Source of the DNA: Agromyces ramosus
GTDB lineage: Bacteria > Actinomycetota > Actinomycetes > Actinomycetales > Microbacteriaceae
Direction of reading: 5' to 3'
DNA: 64,000 nt
NCBI RefSeq assembly: GCF_030817175.1
Contig: NZ_JAUSYY010000001.1
Location: 2,976,001-3,040,000, forward strand
Part shown: positions 50,550 through 58,605 of the stretch, one piece after another
Position numbering within the stretch: position 1 is the first letter of the stretch
Layout of the letters: every line of letters begins with the position of its first letter
Translations under genes and position numbers: made by a program
Notes under the pieces: generated by a model
What the model was told of the DNA's origin: nothing
Seen by the model: only the letters and a program-made list of their open reading frames with translations
The model's database searches: none

Positions 50550-52151
50550 TCAGGCCCCCTCGGTGGTGCGGTCGGTGCGGCGGATGCCCCGTCCCGGCGT
50601 CGCGCCGGTGAGGGCGCCGGCCGCCAACACGGGCACGCCCGCGACGAACACGTCGTCGATGCCCTCGGCGAGGGCGAGCGGATGCTCGTAGGTCGCCGTA
50701 TCCCGCACGGAGCCGGGGTCGACGAGCGCGAGATCGGCGATCCACCCTGTGTGCACGCGCCCGCGCCGGCCGAGTCCGAAGCGGTCGGCGGCACGCGTGG
50801 AGACGAGCGCCGCGGCATCCGCCCAGCTCAGCGCGGCCCGGTCGACGACGAGCGATCGGAGGTAGCGCGCGAAGGTGCCGCGCGCCCGCGGGTGCGGATG
50901 GGCGCCGACGAAGATGCCGTCGGAGCCGCCGATCGCGGCGGGGTGGGTGAGGATCGACGCGAGCTCCGCGTCGCCGCGCTCGTGCGGCACCGCCATCACG
51001 ACGTTGACCTCGAGCCGCGAGGCCAGGAGCAGGTCGAGGGTGAATCGCGCGGCGTCGGTGCCGGCCCGATCGGATGCCGCGGCGATCGTCATCCCGTGCG
51101 CCCACGCGTAGTCGGGCGCGGCCACGTGCGCCAGCGTGATCATCGACGGCCACTCCGGTCCGAGGCTCGCGTACCGTGCGATCGCGGGGAACCACTCGGT
51201 GCGGAGCCGCTCGCGCTGGTCGGGGTCGGCGAGCACGGCGAGCACCTCGTGGAGCGGGCGCACGGTGAGCTCGGCCGGGAGGATGGGCATCGCGAGGATC
51301 GAGCAGCCCCGGGTGTACGGATACGCGTCGAAGCTCGCATCGACCCCCGCCGCGACCAGCTCGCCGAGCAGCGCATGCACGATCGAGGGTTCCGCGTGGA
51401 AGTGCGACACGTGCACTCGCACGCCCGCGTGCCGGGCGATCGCCGCGATCTCGGCGATGCCGGCGGCCGAGTTCGCCTCGTAGCCGCCCCGCATGTGGGA
51501 GACGTAGACGCCGCCGACCCCGGCGACCGGAGCGGCGATGGCCGCGAGTTCCGCGGTCGTGGCGAAGGCGCCGGGCACGTAGTCGAGGCCCGTCGAGAGG
51601 CCGAGGGCGCCATCATCGAGCCCGTCGGCCACGAGTGCCGTCATGCGCTCGAGTTCGGCCGCGGACGCGGCATCCGTCGACCGCCCGCACACGAGCCGGC
51701 GCACCGTGCCTGCGGGCACCAGCATGGACGCGTTCACCGGGGTCACGCCGTCGTAGCCGGCCAGCAGCGCGCCGATGCCGCCGCCACGGTACGACGGGTG
51801 CGGCCCGTTGATCGCGGCGAAGTACTCGCTCGCGTAACCGCCGTCGCCGGGCGCGTACGAGACGCCGTCCTGACCGCCGATCACGGTCGTCACGCCCTGC
51901 CGCAGCAGGGCCAGTTGCACGTCGGGGTCGAAGAGCCGCCCGTCGGCGTGCGCGTGCGCGTCGACGAATCCCGGCATCAGCAGGCGGCCGCGGCCGTCGA
52001 GCACGGTGTCGCCGGGCTCGCGAGGGCGGTCGGCGCCACCGGTCGCCGGCCGGATCTCGGCGATCGTGTCGCCCTCGATGCGCACGTCGACGGCATCGGG
52101 CGGCGAACCGTCGCCGTCGGCGACGAGCACGTTCGTGATGAGGTGGGCCAC
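50550..52151 (-). CDS. N-acyl-D-amino-acid deacylase (D-aminoacylase family amidohydrolase)
   Basis: 533 residues from GTG 52151, with AGGAG 6 nt upstream. The TIM-barrel amidohydrolase has FVDAHAHAD (metal His66/His68), GLSTGLDYVPG, the VYVSHMRGG motif, VHVSHFHAEP and GIFVGAHPHPRARGTFARYL typical of D-aminoacylases. It frees D-amino acids from N-acyl derivatives in the cytoplasm. The conserved Cys of the DVHTHYD...C metal site was not located with certainty. It lies between the D-TA-like and IclR genes with gaps of 8 and 1 nt. Confidence 0.9.
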   Translation of the reverse strand: MAHLITNVLVADGDGSPPDAVDVRIEGDTIAEIRPATGGADRPREPGDTVLDGRGRLLMPGFVDAHAHADGRLFDPDVQLALLRQGVTTVIGGQDGVSYAPGDGGYASEYFAAINGPHPSYRGGGIGALLAGYDGVTPVNASMLVPAGTVRRLVCGRSTDAASAAELERMTALVADGLDDGALGLSTGLDYVPGAFATTAELAAIAAPVAGVGGVYVSHMRGGYEANSAAGIAEIAAIARHAGVRVHVSHFHAEPSIVHALLGELVAAGVDASFDAYPYTRGCSILAMPILPAELTVRPLHEVLAVLADPDQRERLRTEWFPAIARYASLGPEWPSMITLAHVAAPDYAWAHGMTIAAASDRAGTDAARFTLDLLLASRLEVNVVMAVPHERGDAELASILTHPAAIGGSDGIFVGAHPHPRARGTFARYLRSLVVDRAALSWADAAALVSTRAADRFGLGRRGRVHTGWIADLALVDPGSVRDTATYEHPLALAEGIDDVFVAGVPVLAAGALTGATPGRGIRRTDRTTEGA

Positions 52152-52159
52152 CGTCGCTC

Positions 52160-53476
52160 CTAGAAGAACGTGCGCACGAGGCCGACGACGAGGTCGGAGC
52201 CGGCGTGCTCGACCACGGGGATGAAGCGCCACTTGTCGAACGCGGTGCACGGATGCGAGAGGCCGAGCGACACGACGTCGCCGACGGCCACCGGCAGCGC
52301 GGCATCCGATCGCAGGTAGGCGTGCTGGTCGTTGAGTGCGGTGACGGATGCCCCGACGAGCGGTCGCCCCGCCGTGCCGAGCTCGGGGGCGACGGTGAGC
52401 GGAACGGGCAGCCCCTCGTCGAACGGGAAGTCGCGCTTGCCGCCGTCGAGGAGGGCGAGGCCGGGCTCGGGATGCGAGGCGACGCGCGCATAGCCTCGCA
52501 TCGCGGGACGCAGCGGACGCTCGACGCCGGTGGCCGCATCGAGCGGCGAGATGCCGCGGTAGAAGCCGTGGTCGTGGAGGAGGGACGCCCCGGAGCGGAG
52601 GATCCAGCGGGTCGCGTTCCCGTCGTCGCCCGCTGCGTCGCGATCGTCTGAGGTCGCGGTCGCGGAAGCGAACACCTCGGCCACGACATCGAGGTAGGCG
52701 CTGCCGCCCGCGCTCACGACGGGGGCGCCGTCGATGAGCGGGCGCACGGCGGCGGCGAGTTCGACGAGCTCCGTGAGGTAGCCCCGTACCACGTCGAGTG
52801 CGGCGGGGGAGCGGTCGTGGCCGAGGCTGCCCTCGTAGCCGGCGACGCCCGCGAGGCGCAGCACGGGCGAGGCGGCGATGCGTCGTGCCACCGCGAGGGC
52901 CGTGTCGACCCCGCGGGCGCCGGTGCGGCCTCCGGCGGCCCCGAGGTCGACGAGCACGTCGATCGGGCGCGCGAGCGAGAACCCGGCGAGCCCGCGCTCC
53001 ATGGCATCGACGGTCGCCTCCGAATCGGCCCAGCACGAGAACGCGAAGCCCGCATCGGCGAGCTCGTCGGCGATGAAGTGCAGTCCAGCCGGTGCCACGA
53101 GCGTGTTCGCGAGCATGATCGACGTGATGCCGAACGCCCGGGCGGTGCGCACTTGGCCCGGCGTCGCGAGCGTGATGCCGGTGGCGCCCGTGTCGAGCTG
53201 CAGTCGCCACAGCTCGGGGGCCATCGTGGTCTTGCCGTGCGGCATCAGCTCGAGGCCGTGCTGCGTCGCGAAGCCCTGGATCACCTCGGCGTTCGCGTGC
53301 ATCGCCGACGCGTCGAGGACGAGGACCGGGGTCCAGAACTCGCCGAGGCGCGGGCGGGTGTCGAGGAACTCGGCGACGGTGAGGCCCGCCGCGCGGCTGG
53401 GGAGTCCTTTGTCGCTCGGCGCGAGGCGCTCGTCGGCGAGGCCGGCGATCGGGTCGGCCACGTGCGCTCGGGACAT
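52160..53476 (-). CDS. D-threonine aldolase / D-serine dehydratase-like PLP enzyme (alanine racemase fold)
   Basis: 438 residues. An N-terminal alanine-racemase-like barrel: TPVLVLDASAMHANAEVIQG, PLP lysine in LMPHGKTTMAPEL (Lys82), then VSAGGSAYLDVV and the C-terminal DSD1-type metal site (SLGLSHPCTAFDKWRFIPVV, with the His and Cys that bind zinc or Mn). Members cleave D-threonine-type hydroxyamino acids or deaminate D-serine; which one is not decidable here. AGGAGGA lies 6 nt before ATG 53476. First gene of the four-gene minus-strand operon. Confidence 0.88.
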   Translation of the reverse strand: MSRAHVADPIAGLADERLAPSDKGLPSRAAGLTVAEFLDTRPRLGEFWTPVLVLDASAMHANAEVIQGFATQHGLELMPHGKTTMAPELWRLQLDTGATGITLATPGQVRTARAFGITSIMLANTLVAPAGLHFIADELADAGFAFSCWADSEATVDAMERGLAGFSLARPIDVLVDLGAAGGRTGARGVDTALAVARRIAASPVLRLAGVAGYEGSLGHDRSPAALDVVRGYLTELVELAAAVRPLIDGAPVVSAGGSAYLDVVAEVFASATATSDDRDAAGDDGNATRWILRSGASLLHDHGFYRGISPLDAATGVERPLRPAMRGYARVASHPEPGLALLDGGKRDFPFDEGLPVPLTVAPELGTAGRPLVGASVTALNDQHAYLRSDAALPVAVGDVVSLGLSHPCTAFDKWRFIPVVEHAGSDLVVGLVRTFF

Positions 53477-53492
53477 CCGCTCTCCTCCTGAT

Positions 53493-53532
53493 GTTGCAGC
53501 TGCTGCAACGCGCTTGCACCGCAGCTGCACAC
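53493..53532. promoter_or_regulatory. Operator region between the D-amino-acid operon and the sugar-kinase operon
   Basis: GTTGCAGCTGCTGCAAC (53493-53509) is an inverted repeat with 7-bp arms. TTGCA and TGCA half-sites recur to 53532. It lies in the 73-bp divergent spacer, so one IclR dimer could control both directions. Confidence 0.55.
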
Positions 53533-53549
53533 ACGACAGCATAGAGCCC

Positions 53550-54470
53550 GTGCCGGCCCCCCCGCTTCCCGATGTCGTCGCCATCGGCGAGACCATGGTG
53601 CTCGTGGCGCCCGCGCTCGCCGAGCCGCTCGAACTCGCCACCGGGTTCCATCTCGATCCGGGCGGCGCTGAGGCGAATGTCGCCTCGCACCTCGCGGCAC
53701 TCGGCCGGCCCGCCGCCTGGGCCGGAGTCGTCGGTGACGACGCGCTCGGCCGCCGTCTCGTGCGGCAACTCGGCGAACGCGGCGTCGACACCCGCTGGGT
53801 CGGCACCCGGGCGGATGCCCCGACCGGCGTCTACTTCAAGGACCCCGGCAACGGCGTGCGCTACTACCGCTCCGGGTCGGCGGCGTCGCGTATGGACGCG
53901 TCGTTCCTCGGCGGCCTCCCCATCGGCACGGCGCGCGTCGTGCATCTCAGCGGCATCACGCCCGCCCTGTCGGACAGCTGCGACGCCCTCGCGGAGGCCG
54001 TCGTCGAGCGCGCAGCCGGGGACTCCGCGCTCGTGAGCTTCGACGTGAACCATCGCCCGGCACTCTGGGCAGCGGATGCCGCGCCTGAACGCCTGCGCTC
54101 CCTCGCGGCTCGCGCCGACCTCGTGTTCGTGGGACTCGACGAGGCCGCGGCGCTGTGGGGCACCGAATCCGCCGCCGCCGTGCGGGCGCTGCTCCCGCAG
54201 CCGCGACTGCTCGTCGTGAAGGACGCCGCGGCGCTCGCCACCGAGTTCTCCGAGGCCGGGGTGACGGAGGTGCCCGCGTTCGAGGTCGAGGTCGTCGAGC
54301 CCGTGGGGGCCGGCGACGCGTTCGCCGCAGGCTACCTCGACGCCCTGCTCGCGAACGCGTCGCCGCTCGAACGCGTCGCCGCCGGGCACTCCCGTGCCGT
54401 CACGGTGCTCGGCGACACCGCCGACTTCCCGCGTGCCCACTCCACCACCACCCCGAGGAGCGATCGATGA
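53550..54470 (+). CDS. PfkB-family sugar kinase (2-keto-3-deoxygluconate kinase-like)
   Basis: 306 residues, ribokinase fold. DVVAIGETMVLVAP begins the fold, GGAEANVASHLAALGRP is the substrate lid region, YRSGSAASRMDASFLGG is KDG-kinase-like, and VEPVGAGDAFAAGYLDALL holds the catalytic Asp of the GAGD motif. With the KDPG aldolase immediately downstream (ATGA overlap), the likely role is phosphorylation of 2-keto-3-deoxygluconate or galactonate. The start is GTG 53550 in the divergent spacer. Confidence 0.88.
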   Translation: MPAPPLPDVVAIGETMVLVAPALAEPLELATGFHLDPGGAEANVASHLAALGRPAAWAGVVGDDALGRRLVRQLGERGVDTRWVGTRADAPTGVYFKDPGNGVRYYRSGSAASRMDASFLGGLPIGTARVVHLSGITPALSDSCDALAEAVVERAAGDSALVSFDVNHRPALWAADAAPERLRSLAARADLVFVGLDEAAALWGTESAAAVRALLPQPRLLVVKDAAALATEFSEAGVTEVPAFEVEVVEPVGAGDAFAAGYLDALLANASPLERVAAGHSRAVTVLGDTADFPRAHSTTTPRSDR

Positions 54471-55075
54471 CCATCGGCAACACCGAGTTCGACGAGCTGT
54501 TCGCCGGTCCGCCGATCATGGCGATCTTCCGGGGCATGGGCGTGGAACGCAGCCTCGACCTCGCCCGGTCGGCGTGGGGCCTCGGCATCGACCTCGTCGA
54601 GCTGCCGATCCAGACTCCGGTCGACGTCGAGGCGCTCACCGTCGTCGCGTCGGCAGCACGCGAGGCCGGTCGCCGCGTCGGCGCCGGCACGGTGGTCACC
54701 CCCCGGCAGGTCGAGATCGCCGCTGAGGCCGGCGCGACCTTCACCGTCAGCCCGGGCTTCGACGCCGAGATCGCGCGCATCTCGGCCGAAGCCGGCCTTC
54801 CTCCGCTGCCCGGTGTCGCGACGGCGAGCGAGGTGCAGGCCGCGATGCGGTTCGGGCTCACCTGGCTGAAGGCCTTCCCCGCGTCGGCGCTCGGGACCGC
54901 CTGGTTCCGGGCGATGTCGGGCCCCTTCCCCGACGCGCGGTTCGTCGCGACCGGCGGCATGGATGCCGACAACGCCGGCGCGTTCCTCGAGGCGGGCGTG
55001 CGCGTGGTCGCGGTCGGCTCGGCGCTCGAGGACCCGGCGCAGCTGCCGCGGCTCGCGGAGTTGCTCGCCTCCTGA
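54467..55075 (+). CDS. eda: 2-dehydro-3-deoxyphosphogluconate aldolase (KDPG/KHG family)
   Basis: 202 residues, the standard class I aldolase size. IMAIFRGMGVERSLDLARSA, VGAGTVVTPRQVEIAAEAGA, TFTVSPGFD and the Schiff-base Lys135 in TWLKAFPAS are all present; ATGGMDADNAGAFLEAG binds phosphate. It cleaves KDPG (or KDPGal) to pyruvate and glyceraldehyde 3-phosphate, or KHG to pyruvate and glyoxylate. It is coupled to the sugar kinase and preceded by GAGGAG. Confidence 0.93.
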   Translation: MTIGNTEFDELFAGPPIMAIFRGMGVERSLDLARSAWGLGIDLVELPIQTPVDVEALTVVASAAREAGRRVGAGTVVTPRQVEIAAEAGATFTVSPGFDAEIARISAEAGLPPLPGVATASEVQAAMRFGLTWLKAFPASALGTAWFRAMSGPFPDARFVATGGMDADNAGAFLEAGVRVVAVGSALEDPAQLPRLAELLAS

Positions 55076-55079
55076 CGCT

Positions 55080-55700
55080 TCAGTCGCCGTCGCGCAGGCG
55101 GCGCACGGCCGCGTCCTGGTGGGCGAGACGCCGCAGGGCGAGGAGCACCGGTTCGTAGAGCGCCGTGCCGAGCACGGTGTACTCGACCGCGGCGTGCGGC
55201 TCCTGGGGCATCCGTTCGAGGTCGTAGTCGGCGATCTCGGTGAGCGCGCGACCGTAGTGGGCGAGGCGTTCGGGGGTGATCGGCATGCCTGCGGCCTCCG
55301 CGGCGGCGAGCGCGCCCTCGAGTTGGCCGACGGCGGCGAAGTCGGGATCGTAGACCTGGCCGAGGGCGTCGAGTGCGGCCCGAGCACGGGGATAGGGGTC
55401 GGCGTCATCGCGGGGCGGCGCCGCTGCGGGCGGGAGGGCGCTGACGGCACGGCCGAGCGTCGCGTAGAGGTCATCGCCCGGGTCGTCGACGAGCTCGAGC
55501 ACCGCGCGAGCCTGCTGCACGCTGAGGCCGACGGAGCCGGTCAGCGCCCGCACGAGTCGAAGCCGCCGCAGGTGACCGTCGTCGTAGTTCGCCTGGGTCG
55601 CCGACGTGGCCACCCCGGGATGCAGCAGCCCCTCCCGCAGGTAGAACTTGACGGTCGCGACCGGGAGACCCGCCGCCTCGGCGAGGGCGGACATGCGCAT
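55080..55700 (-). CDS. MerR-family transcriptional regulator
   Basis: 206 residues from ATG 55700, with AAGGAG 5 nt upstream. The MerR winged helix is MRMSALAEAAGLPVATVKFY followed by LREGLLHPG; LRRLRLVRALTGSVGLSVQQ continues it. The C-terminal domain has no metal-binding cysteines, so an organic inducer is likely. It starts at a 46-bp palindrome shared with the divergent membrane protein gene, its probable target. Confidence 0.88.
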   Translation of the reverse strand: MRMSALAEAAGLPVATVKFYLREGLLHPGVATSATQANYDDGHLRRLRLVRALTGSVGLSVQQARAVLELVDDPGDDLYATLGRAVSALPPAAAPPRDDADPYPRARAALDALGQVYDPDFAAVGQLEGALAAAEAAGMPITPERLAHYGRALTEIADYDLERMPQEPHAAVEYTVLGTALYEPVLLALRRLAHQDAAVRRLRDGD

Positions 55701-55713
55701 GCCGACTCCTTGC

Positions 55714-55759
55714 ATTGGATAGTTCCACTCTCTAGTATTGGAGAGTATTACTATCCAAT
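55714..55759. promoter_or_regulatory. 46-bp nested palindrome, probable MerR operator
   Basis: Outer arms ATTGGATAGT (55714-55723) and ACTATCCAAT (55750-55759), and inner arms ACTCTC (55727-55732) and GAGAGT (55741-55746), share the same centre of symmetry at 55736.5. The element is AT-rich and fills the divergent promoter. Confidence 0.65.
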
Positions 55760-55782
55760 CACATGACCCGGAAGGATCGCTC

Positions 55783-56202
55783 ATGCCGTCCGCCGAGAAT
55801 CTCATCCTCATCGGCATCCTCCTGCTCGCGCTCGTCACCGTCGAGAGCGGGGGCTACTTCCTCACCCGCGTCGTGCGTGGCAAGGTGCCGGCCAACCGCC
55901 TCCAGCAGAACTTCTTCCGCGCGGGTCACGCCCACGCCGCCGTGCTGCTCGTGCTCTCGATCGCGATCCTCGCGGTCATCTCGCACGCGGCGCTCGACGG
56001 GTTCTGGCTCTGGCTCGCCCGAGTCGGGGTGCCCATCGCCGCCATCCTCATGCCGGCGGGGTTCTTCCTCTCCGTGATCGGCCGGGATCCCGAGCGGCCG
56101 AATCGGCTCATCGTGCTGCTCTGGGCGGGTGTCGCCGTTCTCACCGCCGCGCTCATCACGGGCGGCATCGGCCTGATCGCCGGCGGCATCGCGGCGCTCT
56201 GA
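55783..56202 (+). CDS. Four-helix integral membrane protein, probable target of the adjacent MerR
   Basis: 139 residues with four hydrophobic helices: LILIGILLLALVTVESGGYF, HAAVLLVLSIAILAVISHAA, IAAILMPAGFFLSVIG and VLLWAGVAVLTAALITGGIG. The loop after helix 1 has NRLQQNFFRAGHAHAAV with paired histidines. No named family was recognised with certainty. ATG 55783 follows GGAAGGA at 8 nt. Divergent from the MerR gene across the nested palindrome. Confidence 0.72.
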   Translation: MPSAENLILIGILLLALVTVESGGYFLTRVVRGKVPANRLQQNFFRAGHAHAAVLLVLSIAILAVISHAALDGFWLWLARVGVPIAAILMPAGFFLSVIGRDPERPNRLIVLLWAGVAVLTAALITGGIGLIAGGIAAL

Positions 56203-56304
56203 GCGGGCGGGTGCTGCGGCGCGCGTCGACTGGCTCCTGTCCACTTGCATACGGCAGCGCCGCAGCGCGTGACGCCGCCCGGACGGGAGGCGTACGCTCG
56301 CTCC

Positions 56305-56757
56305 ATGGCGATCCCGCAGCGATTCTCACTGGTCACGCTCGGCGTCTCCGACGTCGACACCGCCACCGCGTTCTACCGCAAGCTCGGATGGCACGAGGCG
56401 CCGTCCTCAGTCCCGGGCGAGGTCGCGTTCTTCGCGACGCCCGGCGGCGTGCTCGCCCTCTGGGAGACCGCCGAGCTGGCGAAGGATGCCGCGTTGCCGA
56501 CCATGCACGCGAACGCTCCCGCGTTCCGCGCCGTCGCGCTCGCCATCAACCTCGCCTCCCGCGAGGAGGTCGACGACGCAGTCGGCGACTGGGTGCTCGC
56601 GGGCGGCTCGATCTCCAAGGCCGCGGCCGAGACCGAGTGGGGTGGCTACAGCGGGTACGTCGCCGACCCCGACGGCAACCTCTGGGAACTCGCGCACAAC
56701 CCCGGGTGGCCGCTCGACGACCGCGGGCTCCCGCAACTTCCGGGCGCCGCCGGCTGA
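56305..56757 (+). CDS. VOC/glyoxalase-superfamily protein
   Basis: 150 residues. Two beta-alpha-beta-beta-beta modules: FSLVTLGVSDVDTATAFYRK and the C-terminal GGYSGYVADPDGNLWELAHN, which contains the usual Glu ligand. The first metal-position His is not obvious, so it may be a binding protein rather than an enzyme. A -10 TACGCT (56293-56298) lies 6 nt before the ATG, which decides for ATG 56305 over a start farther upstream and suggests leaderless translation. Confidence 0.82.
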   Translation: MAIPQRFSLVTLGVSDVDTATAFYRKLGWHEAPSSVPGEVAFFATPGGVLALWETAELAKDAALPTMHANAPAFRAVALAINLASREEVDDAVGDWVLAGGSISKAAAETEWGGYSGYVADPDGNLWELAHNPGWPLDDRGLPQLPGAAG

Positions 56758-56809
56758 GACGAAGCTGCCCGGTCAGAGGCACCTTCCCACGCCACCTAGA
56801 CTGGAATCC

Positions 56810-58288
56810 GTGAATTCAGAGGAATCCGTCGACGTCGTGCTGATCGGCGGGGGCATCATGAGCGCCACGCTCGGCTCCCTGATCTCCCAACTGCAGCCCG
56901 ACTGGTCGATCCGCGTCTACGAGCGCCTCGGCGAGGTCGCGCAGGAGTCGTCGAACGCGTGGAACAACGCGGGCACCGGTCACGCGGCGCTCTGCGAGCT
57001 CAACTACATGCCCGAGAACCCCGACGGCACGGTGAGCGCAGCCAAGGCCGTCGCCATCAACGAGCAGTTCCAGGTGAGCCGGCAGTACTGGGCGTACCTT
57101 GTCTCGATCGGCGCGCTGCCCGAGCCGCACAATTTCATCAACTCGACGCCGCACATGACGTTCGTCAAGGGCCAGGCGAACATCGACTACCTGAAGAAGC
57201 GAGTCGAGGCGCTGCGGAACGAACCGCTGTTCCCCGACATGGAATACACCGAAGACCTCGATCGCATCGCCGAGTGGACCCCGCTCCTCGTGAAGAAGCG
57301 CAACCCGAAGCAGAAGGTCGCCGCGACCCGCGTCGCGTCAGGCACCGATGTGGACTTCGGGGCCCTCACGACCTATCTCCTCCGCGACCTCGAGCGTCGT
57401 GGCGCCTCGGTGCTCACGAACCACCAGGTCACGTGGTTGAAGCGTCGCAAAGACGGCACCTGGAAGCTTCGCGTGCGCCATCTCGTCGGCAACATGCCCG
57501 AGACCGTGAACGCCCGGTTCGTGTTCGTCGGCGCCGGTGGCGGTGCCCTCGCCCTGCTCCAGCACTCCGGCATCCCCGAGATCAAGGGCTTCGGCGGCTT
57601 CCCGATCTCCGGCCAGTTCTTCCGAACAACGAATCCGAAGCTCGTCGCCCTGCACCAGGCCAAGGTCTACGGCAAGGCCGCGGTCGGTGCGCCCCCGATG
57701 TCGGTGCCGCACCTCGACACCCGCGTCGTCGACGGCGAGACTGCGCTGCTCTTCGGCCCGTTCGCCGGGTTCACGCCCAAGTTCCTGAAGACGAGCACGT
57801 GGTTCGACCTGCCGTTCTCGGTGCGCCTGCACAACCTCGGCCCGATGCTGCAGGTCGCGTTCAAGAACTTCGACCTCGTCAAGTACCTCGTCTCGGAATT
57901 GCTCGCCTCGCGCGCCAAGAAGCTGGCCGCCCTCCGAGAGTTCATGCCCACCGCGAAAGACCGCGACTGGGAGCTCATCACGGCCGGACAGCGCGTGCAG
58001 GTCATGAAGAGAGATCCGGAGAAGGGCGGTGTCCTGCAGTTCGGCACCGAGATCATCACCGGCGCCGACGGCACGATCGCCGGGCTCCTCGGTGCGTCAC
58101 CGGGCGCATCGACCGCAGCGCCGATCATGCTCGACGTGCTCGCCCGATGCTTCCCCGATCGCATCGCCGCGTGGGAGCCGAAGCTCCGCGAGATGATCCC
58201 GAGCTACGGTCGACAACTGTCGGCCGAGCCGGCCGCTGCCGAAGCCGCACTCGCCGAGACCGCGAAGGTCCTCGAGCTCACCGCCTGA
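56810..58288 (+). CDS. mqo: Malate:quinone oxidoreductase
   Basis: 492 residues, the usual length. VDVVLIGGGIMSATLGSLIS is the FAD-binding start, followed by the family-specific SSNAWNNAGTGHAALCELNY and NPDGTVSAAKAVAINEQFQV; the C-terminus has GTEIITGADGTIAGLLGASP and GASTAAPIMLDVL. It oxidises malate and reduces menaquinone at the membrane, replacing or adding to soluble malate dehydrogenase in the TCA cycle. GTG 56810 has a -10 TAGACT (56797-56802) 7 nt upstream, so the mRNA is probably leaderless. Confidence 0.96.
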   Translation: MNSEESVDVVLIGGGIMSATLGSLISQLQPDWSIRVYERLGEVAQESSNAWNNAGTGHAALCELNYMPENPDGTVSAAKAVAINEQFQVSRQYWAYLVSIGALPEPHNFINSTPHMTFVKGQANIDYLKKRVEALRNEPLFPDMEYTEDLDRIAEWTPLLVKKRNPKQKVAATRVASGTDVDFGALTTYLLRDLERRGASVLTNHQVTWLKRRKDGTWKLRVRHLVGNMPETVNARFVFVGAGGGALALLQHSGIPEIKGFGGFPISGQFFRTTNPKLVALHQAKVYGKAAVGAPPMSVPHLDTRVVDGETALLFGPFAGFTPKFLKTSTWFDLPFSVRLHNLGPMLQVAFKNFDLVKYLVSELLASRAKKLAALREFMPTAKDRDWELITAGQRVQVMKRDPEKGGVLQFGTEIITGADGTIAGLLGASPGASTAAPIMLDVLARCFPDRIAAWEPKLREMIPSYGRQLSAEPAAAEAALAETAKVLELTA

Positions 58289-58605
58289 GTCCGACACCTC
58301 GCCGGCTTCCATTCGCGCGAAAGCTCTGCTAGCGTCGTTCCCGCTATGAAGTGAGTACACCCCATCGTCCCGCGCCTGAGGCGCCGTAGACACCGGGTGT
58401 ACCCACGGTTCTGATCACACACCGTGCTGATCGCGAGAGCGGTCGCGTGCACCCATCCACGGCAATGCCCGGCGGGATCCACACTCCGCTCCCGGGTCGT
58501 CGTCTTGCCGCTGTCGCGGCGCCGGCTCCGCACGGTGCACCGCTCGTCGTCGTCGCTGCGACGGCGCTCGCCGGCGACCCGGGGCATTCGCGAAAGGCGG
58601 CCACC
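58289..58605 (+). promoter_or_regulatory. 317-nt structured leader of the ABC-F gene, possible attenuator
   Basis: A -10-like TAGCGT (58330-58335) is followed by a minimal reading frame ATG-AAG-TGA (58346-58354). Then come hairpins: 58355-58362 with 58395-58402 (GTACACCC/GGGTGTAC) enclosing 58372-58376 with 58380-58384, and 58404-58408 with 58422-58426. A five-codon frame (58397-58414) spans the first hairpin. No long convincing gene lies here. The arrangement resembles ribosome-controlled attenuators of ABC-F resistance genes, but mutually exclusive pairing was not computed. Confidence 0.45.

Noticed and set aside
50550..54440. A 1296-codon open frame on the minus strand containing the D-aminoacylase
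   Set aside because: Only 50550-52151 has family sequence. The upstream part is Arg/Gly-rich shadow of the D-TA-like and kinase genes in high-GC DNA.
58424..58605. Frames starting GTG 58424 or GTG 58447 as an N-terminal extension or leader protein of the ABC-F gene
   Set aside because: The sequence before ATG 58606 shows no ABC-F similarity and contains hairpins; the conserved domain begins just after ATG 58606.
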